Below are positions 59,559-64,000 of a stretch of 64,000 nucleotides of DNA, piece after piece; positions within the stretch are counted from its first letter, which is position 1, and the number at the start of each line of letters is the position of its first letter. Source of the DNA: Azospirillum ramasamyi (GTDB lineage Bacteria > Pseudomonadota > Alphaproteobacteria > Azospirillales > Azospirillaceae); NCBI RefSeq assembly GCF_003233655.1, contig NZ_CP029830.1, positions 608,501-672,500 on the forward strand. Direction: 5' to 3'. The translations under genes and the position numbers were made by a program. The notes below the pieces were generated by a model. It was not told the origin of the DNA and did not search any database. It saw only the letters and a program-made list of their open reading frames with translations.

Positions 59559-60386
59559 ATGCGCAGCGCCACCATGACCGACATCACGCGTGCCAGGGAC
59601 ATCATCGCCGGCTTCGACTTCGGCTATGTGGTCGAACGGGCAATCGCCGCGGGCATGACCCGCCCCACGTCCGAGATCGCGCTGCACCAGTTGAAGGCCT
59701 TCCTGCTGGCCTGCGCCGAGCATCCCGACCGCGACATCGTTCCGCAGTCCGCCGCCTGCGACGACCTGTGGCACGAGTTCATCGTCGCCGACACCCGCGC
59801 CTATTTCCGCTTCTGCGAGGCGGTCTATGGCGAATACCTCCACCACCAAGGCGTCGCCGTTCCCGCCGACCGCATGGCCGCCGCCCGCGCCGACAGCGAC
59901 CGCCTGTTCGCCACCGCGGATTGCCTGCGCGTGGCGAAGGGGGCCGACTGCCTGCGCGAAGCCGAGGTGGCCGACTGCCTCCGCGTCGCTGAGAGCGCTG
60001 ATTGCCTGCGCGCAGCGAAGCCCGCCGACTGCCTGCGCGAAGCCGAGGTGGCCGACTGCCTGCGCGTGGCCAAGAGCGCCGACTGTCTGCGTGTCACGAA
60101 ATCCGCGGATTGCCTGCGTGAAGCCCAGATGGCTGACTGCCTGCGCGTAACGAAGCCTGCCGACTGCCTGCGCGAAGCCGAGGTGGCCGATTGCCTCCGC
60201 GTGGCCAAGAGCGCCGACTGTCTGCGTGTCACGAAATCCGCGGATTGCCTGCGTGAAGCCCAGATGGCTGACTGCCTGCGCGTAACGAAGCCTGCCGACT
60301 GCCTGCGCGAAGCCGAGGTGGCCGATTGCCTCCGCGTGGCCAAGAGCGCCGATTGCCTGCGGGGAGCGCGGTCGCAGGACGTCTGA
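59559..60386 (+). CDS. GRDP-like protein with 17 tandem ADCLR nonapeptides
   Basis: A 275-residue protein. Residues about 1-120 resemble the N-terminal domain of glycine-rich-domain-containing proteins (LKAFLLACAEHP, CDDLWHEFIVADTRAYFRFC). From about residue 123 the rest is 17 near-perfect nine-residue repeats, each starting ADCLR with one cysteine (ADCLREAEV, ADCLRVAKS, ADCLRVTKS, ADCLREAQM, ADCLRVTKP). ATG 59559 is chosen because GGAG (59549-59552) is 6 nt upstream; earlier ATGs lack one. The regular cysteines could bind metal, form disulfides or be modified; function is unknown. Confidence 0.85.
   Translation: MRSATMTDITRARDIIAGFDFGYVVERAIAAGMTRPTSEIALHQLKAFLLACAEHPDRDIVPQSAACDDLWHEFIVADTRAYFRFCEAVYGEYLHHQGVAVPADRMAAARADSDRLFATADCLRVAKGADCLREAEVADCLRVAESADCLRAAKPADCLREAEVADCLRVAKSADCLRVTKSADCLREAQMADCLRVTKPADCLREAEVADCLRVAKSADCLRVTKSADCLREAQMADCLRVTKPADCLREAEVADCLRVAKSADCLRGARSQDV
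59928..60375. repeat. 27-bp tandem repeats with a 135-bp higher-order unit
   Basis: Seventeen 27-bp units encode the nonapeptides. Units 5-9 and 10-14 form two consecutive, nearly identical 135-bp blocks, and a third begins with units 15-16. This implies recent block duplication by slippage or unequal recombination, so copy number probably varies between strains. Confidence 0.92.
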
Positions 60387-60407
60387 TACCTCTCGGCTGT
60401 CTCTGCG

Positions 60408-60444
60408 AAAAGCCCCTGTCCGTCACTCGGACAGGGGCTTTTTT
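60408..60444. terminator. Strong bidirectional intrinsic terminator
   Basis: AAAAGCCCCTGTCCG (60408-60422) pairs exactly with CGGACAGGGGCTTTT (60428-60442) around TCACT, followed by T6 on the plus strand and A4 on the other side. It ends the repeat-protein gene and can also serve the convergent solute-binding protein gene. Confidence 0.93.
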
Positions 60445-60488
60445 CTTGCCCGCGCCAGCCTGCCCGCACCGCCCTGCCCTGCGTCGGG

Positions 60489-62042
60489 TCAGCCGAAGTT
60501 GAGGCCGCCGAACGGCGTGATGAAATTGTCGCTCAGCACGTTGCCGCGCAGCGCCACGTAATCCGGCACCACCAGCGGGATCACCGGCAGATCCTGCATC
60601 ACCAGGCACTCGGCGTCCTTGTAGACCTCGGCGCGGCGGTCGGGATCGGCGATGGCCATCGCGCGCTCGACCAGCCCGTCGAACTCCGCATTGGACCAGC
60701 CGACGGGATTGAAGCGGCTGCGGCTGTTGAACAGCTCGTCGAGGAAGTTCATCGGGTCAGGGTAGGTGGCGGTCCAGCCGAACAGGAAGGAGTCGTAGTC
60801 GCGCCGGCGGGAGCGGGCGATGAACTCCTGCCGCGGCGCGGTGACCAGCTTCGCCGGAATGCCGGCATTGTTCCACTGCGACACGTAATAGACGAACTCG
60901 CGCCGGTACTCCGGCACGACGGTGACGGTGAAGGGGTCGATGCCGCGCCCCTCCGGATAGCCGGCCTCCTCCAGCAGGCGCCGGGCCAAGGTCGGATCAT
61001 AGGCCAGCGGCTCCAGCCTTTCGTTCGACAGCAGGGCCGGGGGGACGACGCCGTTGTGGACGGCGGCCACGCCGCGGAAGAAGCGCTCCGCCATCGCGTT
61101 GCGGTCGATCAGCAGCGACATTGCCCGGCGCACCCGCAGATCGGCGAAGGCCTTCACCCGGCGCGGGTCGAGCGCCACCACCCGCATCTGCATCCGCTGC
61201 ACGTTGGACAGCGACCGCTTGAAGCCGGGATCGTCCATCACCCCGCGCAGCGCATCGGTGTCGACGAAGGTGAAATCGACCTGGCTGTCGTTGAACAGCG
61301 TGATGCCGTCATTGCCGATGCCGGTGGCGAGGAACGACACTCGCTCAAACGGGACGGCGCCGCCGCGCCAGCCGGGATTTGCCTCCACGTCGATGCGGAT
61401 GCCTTCGGCCGAGCGGGCCAGCCGGTAGGGGCCGGTGCCCGCCGAAAGCCTGCGGAACCAGTCGGGACCGGCCTTCCCGGCCGCCTCGACATCGACGATG
61501 TGGATGCGGGCGAAGGGGAAGACGGAGTTGGGTTCGTCGCAGACGACCTCAAGCGTCCGGTCGTCGATGACGGTGACGCCCGACAGCTCGGTGGCCGTCC
61601 TTTCCCGCAACTCCCGGAAGCCGCGGACCTTGGACAGGGCGAGCAAGGCGAAGTTGGCGCCGTCGCCGGCCAATGTCGCTTCGAAACTGCGTTTGACGTC
61701 GGCGGCGGTGAAGGGGCGGCCGGTGTGGAAGGTGACGCCGTCGCGCATGGTCAGCCGCCAGCGCCGGGCATCCTCCGAAGCCTCCCAGGCGGTGGCGAGC
61801 CCCGGCAGGATCCGTCCCTGCGGATCGACGCTGGTCAGGCTCTCATACATCGATCCCAAAATCTGCCGCGCGACCAGATCGCTGACGGTCAGCGGGTTGA
61901 GCGCCGCCGGCAGGGTCTTCAGCCCGATGCGCAGGGCGCCGTCGGCGGCAAACCCCGGCCGCGGCAGCGCGCCGGACAGCGCGGCGGCTCCGAGGAGGCT
62001 CCCGAACACGCCAAGGAAATGTCGTCTCCGCACGGCCGGCAT
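60489..62042 (-). CDS. ABC transporter substrate-binding protein, family 5 (peptide/nickel type)
   Basis: A 517-residue periplasmic binding protein with a twin-arginine-like signal (MPAVRRRHFLGVFGSLLG, cleavage after FAA). SBP_bac_5 hallmarks: ALNPLTVSDLVARQILGSMY, WRLTMRDGVTFHTGRPFTAADV, RRAMSLLIDRNAMAERFF and GWTATYPDPMNFL. No permease or ATPase genes are beside it, so it is an orphan receptor; the ligand (peptide, nickel, opine) cannot be told. ATG 62042. Confidence 0.92.
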   Translation of the reverse strand: MPAVRRRHFLGVFGSLLGAAALSGALPRPGFAADGALRIGLKTLPAALNPLTVSDLVARQILGSMYESLTSVDPQGRILPGLATAWEASEDARRWRLTMRDGVTFHTGRPFTAADVKRSFEATLAGDGANFALLALSKVRGFRELRERTATELSGVTVIDDRTLEVVCDEPNSVFPFARIHIVDVEAAGKAGPDWFRRLSAGTGPYRLARSAEGIRIDVEANPGWRGGAVPFERVSFLATGIGNDGITLFNDSQVDFTFVDTDALRGVMDDPGFKRSLSNVQRMQMRVVALDPRRVKAFADLRVRRAMSLLIDRNAMAERFFRGVAAVHNGVVPPALLSNERLEPLAYDPTLARRLLEEAGYPEGRGIDPFTVTVVPEYRREFVYYVSQWNNAGIPAKLVTAPRQEFIARSRRRDYDSFLFGWTATYPDPMNFLDELFNSRSRFNPVGWSNAEFDGLVERAMAIADPDRRAEVYKDAECLVMQDLPVIPLVVPDYVALRGNVLSDNFITPFGGLNFG

Positions 62043-62120
62043 CTCTGTTCCGTCGCATCGTTATCCTGCCGGCCATCCTTAGCATGGGGCAGGGCAGACG
62101 GTCACCCCGGACGACCGCCA

Positions 62121-62142
62121 GAGGCTTTCGCACTCGAAAGCA
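62121..62142. promoter_or_regulatory. Candidate parS site 1 (22-bp palindrome-containing repeat)
   Basis: The stretch contains GCTTTCG-CACT-CGAAAGC. The full 22 bp occurs again, inverted and without mismatch, at 62181-62202. It lies 58 bp downstream of the parB stop. Perfect duplication of a palindrome next to parAB is what a ParB binding site would look like. Confidence 0.6.
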
Positions 62143-62180
62143 ACCGGCGGTCGCGCGGGACCAATGGAGCAACCTTGGCG

Positions 62181-62202
62181 TGCTTTCGAGTGCGAAAGCC
62201 TC
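62181..62202. promoter_or_regulatory. Candidate parS site 2, overlapping the parB stop codon
   Basis: Exact reverse complement of 62121-62142 (core GCTTTCG-AGTG-CGAAAGC), 38 bp away, with the last two bases inside the parB stop codon. An alternative reading is that the two arms form one long hairpin terminating parAB transcription, though there is no T tract. Confidence 0.6.
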
Positions 62203-63055
62203 AGCCGTTCAGCAGGGCGTCGATACGGTCGCGCAGGGTCTGCAGCCTTTCGCGATGTTCACGCTGCAAGGCCTGGGCGACCGTGTCGATGGCGGCGAGA
62301 TCCTTGTCCATGCGGTTGATCGCCTTGCCCAGGATCCGCATCGGCTCGGCCGTGGAGGATGCCGCCGGGCGGGCCGCCCGCACCGCACCCACGGTCAGCC
62401 CGCCGGTGCGCGCCGTCTGCCAGAGCCGGCGCAGCTCCGCCTCGTCCTCGACGAAGGCCAGTTCGACCAGGGCGGAACGGGAAACGGCGTCCGGGTTGGC
62501 GCGATAGTCGGCCAGGATGTCGTCGGGAAGGCGCAGCACCTTCAGGCGCTTGGACACCTCGGCCTCAGAACAGCCGACGGCCGCCGCCACCTCAGCCTGG
62601 GTGTAGCCGTGCGCCTCGATCAGCTGGGACAGGCCGCGGGCCAGGTCGATGGCGTCCAGATCCACGCGCTGGACATTCTCGATCAGCGCGATCTCCTCGG
62701 GACGGCCCTTGGTGATGATCGCGGCGATGGTGCCGCGGCCGAGCAGCCGATGGGCGCGCAGCCGCCGCTCGCCGGCCACCAGACGGTAACGGCCCTTTTC
62801 CGCCCCCTCCTGCACCAGCACGGGTTGCTGCAACCCATGGCGGGCGATGGAGTCCGCCAGCGACTTCAGGGACTCGTCGTCGAAGACCGTGCGCGGCTGG
62901 CCGGGATTGGTCTCCACGGCGTCGAGATCGACCTCGACCAGCCGGGGCAGCACGCCGCTCAGCCCGAACAGGCGGTCGGTTTCGGCGGCGAAGCCGGCCT
63001 CCTTGGCCTGGAGCACGGTGGCGGCGGTCTGGCGGGTCAGCTTCCTAGGCGGCAT
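62201..63055 (-). CDS. parB: Chromosome/plasmid partitioning protein ParB
   Basis: A 284-residue ParB. The CTPase/N-terminal domain (about 35-125) shows NPGQPRTVFDDESL, LQQPVLVQEG, YRLVAGERRLRAHRLLG and EIALIENVQRVDLDAIDLA (ENxQR motif). The HTH follows (GYTQAEVAAAVGCSEAEVSKRLKVLRLP). The C-terminal dimerisation part (about 225-284) is helical. ATG 63055 overlaps the parA stop by 11 nt, so they are translated together. It binds parS sites, probably those just downstream. Confidence 0.95.
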   Translation of the reverse strand: MPPRKLTRQTAATVLQAKEAGFAAETDRLFGLSGVLPRLVEVDLDAVETNPGQPRTVFDDESLKSLADSIARHGLQQPVLVQEGAEKGRYRLVAGERRLRAHRLLGRGTIAAIITKGRPEEIALIENVQRVDLDAIDLARGLSQLIEAHGYTQAEVAAAVGCSEAEVSKRLKVLRLPDDILADYRANPDAVSRSALVELAFVEDEAELRRLWQTARTGGLTVGAVRAARPAASSTAEPMRILGKAINRMDKDLAAIDTVAQALQREHRERLQTLRDRIDALLNG

Positions 63056-64000
63056 CGACGGTCTCCTGCAGGCGGCCCATGGCGGTCAGCAGCGCGGCGG
63101 CGATGGCGGCATAGCTCTCCACGCCGGGGGCGCCGATGTCGGCATCCAGCGTGATGACATTGGCGCCGGCCGCCTGGGCGTAGATGGTCGCGCGCGGCAC
63201 CGGCGGAAACACGCGGCGGCTGTCGCCCCACAGGCGCTGGATGTCGTCCAGCGACGAGCGGTCCTGGGTCTGGCGCGGGTTGACCATGGTCGGCAGGATG
63301 CCCAGAACCTCCAGCCGCGGGTTCAGCCGCCGCTGGATCTTGGCGACGGTGTCGAGGAAGGCGCTGACGCCGAGGATGGCGTGCGGCTCCGCCTGACAGG
63401 GCACCAGGACGTAATCGGCGGCGGTCAGGGCGTTGATCGTCACCGCACCCAGGTTGGGGGCGCAGTCGATGACGATCACGTCATAACGCTCCCGCACGCC
63501 GTCCAGCATCTCGGCCAGCGCGGTCTGGGCATTGGTCAGGTTGCCCGGCAGCTCGGTGTCGGCGCTCGCCAGCGCGATGCTGGAGGGCACGACGTCGAGG
63601 CCGTCAACGCTGGTCGGGCGGATCACCGTGTCCAGCGGCGTCTTGCCCATCAGCGCGTGGTAGAGGACCTTTCCGGCCTCGGTCAGTGCCACCACATCGG
63701 TCTGCGGCACGCCGACATGCACGGTGGCGTTGCCCTGCGGGTCGGCATCGACCAGCAGCACGCGGTTGCCGGCCCGCGCCAGGATGAAGGCGAGGTTGAT
63801 GGAAGTCGCGGTCTTGGCGGTGCCGCCTTTCTGCAGGCCGACGGCGACGGTGGTGCCGCGGCGGGGCAGGGGGCTTTCCGGCCGTTCCAGATCCAGCAGC
63901 AGAAGCCGGCCCATCACCTCGCGGGGCAGGGCCTCCTTGCCGGTTTCCCACTTGCTCAGCCGTTGCTTGTCGTATCTGCGGCCGGTCAGTTCATTGACGA
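63045..64000 (-). CDS. parA: Partitioning ATPase ParA with N-terminal HTH (partial, runs off the window)
   Basis: The visible 317 codons have no stop before the window edge, so the true start is outside; an internal ATG at 63917 would cut into a domain. The first visible residues (VNELTGRRYDKQRLSKWETG, then KEALPREVMGRLLLLDLE) look like an Xre-type helix-turn-helix. The ATPase follows: a deviant Walker A in VGLQKGGTAKTATSIN (alanine in place of the usual glycine before K), DADPQGNATVHVG, VIVIDCAPNLG and VLGILPTMVNPR. An HTH fused to ParA is typical of plasmid systems that autoregulate parAB. Confidence 0.93.
   Translation of the reverse strand, partial: VNELTGRRYDKQRLSKWETGKEALPREVMGRLLLLDLERPESPLPRRGTTVAVGLQKGGTAKTATSINLAFILARAGNRVLLVDADPQGNATVHVGVPQTDVVALTEAGKVLYHALMGKTPLDTVIRPTSVDGLDVVPSSIALASADTELPGNLTNAQTALAEMLDGVRERYDVIVIDCAPNLGAVTINALTAADYVLVPCQAEPHAILGVSAFLDTVAKIQRRLNPRLEVLGILPTMVNPRQTQDRSSLDDIQRLWGDSRRVFPPVPRATIYAQAAGANVITLDADIGAPGVESYAAIAAALLTAMGRLQETVDAA

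Noticed and set aside
59928..60375. CRISPR array
   Set aside because: The units are contiguous 27-bp coding repeats with no unique spacers and translate to a regular nonapeptide.
59825..60469. Long minus-strand open frame of RRQSA-type repeats opposite the repeat gene
   Set aside because: A 27-bp repeat keeps every frame without a stop open on both strands. The plus frame has a ribosome-binding site, a recognisable N-terminal domain and a terminator; the minus frame has none.
62121..62202. CRISPR-like or iteron array
   Set aside because: Only two copies in inverted orientation with one spacer; no cas genes. A partition site or hairpin is the simpler reading.

Overview
The window looks like a high-GC alphaproteobacterium of the Azospirillum/Rhodospirillales kind. 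The evidence is compositional and by gene content: GC-rich coding throughout, urtABCDE, the soluble NAD-dependent formate dehydrogenase operon fdsGBA-fdhD-fdsD, a TreS-maltokinase fusion with glgB/glgX/malQ, and many complex hybrid sensor kinases. Core genes (rplM-rpsI, argC, tRNA-Gln) sit within 60 kb of a plasmid-type parA-parB pair whose ParA carries an N-terminal Xre-like helix-turn-helix. That combination suggests a chromid or large secondary replicon, although a main chromosome with a captured partition cassette cannot be excluded from sequence alone.

Layout. Positions 1-5300 are a decayed accessory region ending at a tyrosine recombinase beside the 3' end of tRNA-Gln(CUG). It holds a twice-frameshifted exonuclease pseudogene, an AT-rich gene with a PD-(D/E)xK nuclease motif, an internally deleted IS630 transposase and about 1 kb of non-coding DNA with inverted repeats. 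Positions 5500-17600 carry a minus-strand glycogen/trehalose cluster: malQ, a receiver-domain protein, glgX, glgB and treS-mak. Positions 17900-20300 hold a divergent MocR-type regulator and FMN split-barrel protein with an operator-like repeat. Positions 20400-32100 are housekeeping and envelope genes: OmpA-like protein, gamma-carbonic anhydrase, argC, rpsI/rplM, thioesterase, lipoprotein, ferritin-like protein, SUMF1-domain protein, LysR/GST/flavoprotein, acid phosphatase and small envelope proteins. Positions 32200-38000 are the urea ABC transporter operon urtABCDE. An L,D-transpeptidase follows, then the formate dehydrogenase operon with an upstream LysR gene (40000-47300), an SMP-30 lactonase and a helix-turn-helix protein.

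The most notable accessory region is 49528-53851, a lower-GC three-gene operon whose cistrons overlapped by 4 nt: a protein with a restriction-endonuclease-like N-terminus, a small middle protein, and a Rad50/SMC-like ATPase with a CxxC zinc hook. By architecture it resembles ABC three-component (ABC-3C) or Lamassu-like defence systems. The middle gene is split by an 852-bp IS5-family element. Removing the element and one copy of the TTA target duplication restores one uninterrupted 159-codon frame.

The right end has two divergently transcribed sensor kinases, then a protein whose C-terminal half is 17 tandem nonapeptides beginning ADCLR (one cysteine per repeat), a solute-binding protein, and parB-parA. 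Two perfect copies of a 22-bp palindrome-containing sequence, in opposite orientation, lie at the 3' end of parB and are a candidate centromere. The ParA reading frame runs off the window end.
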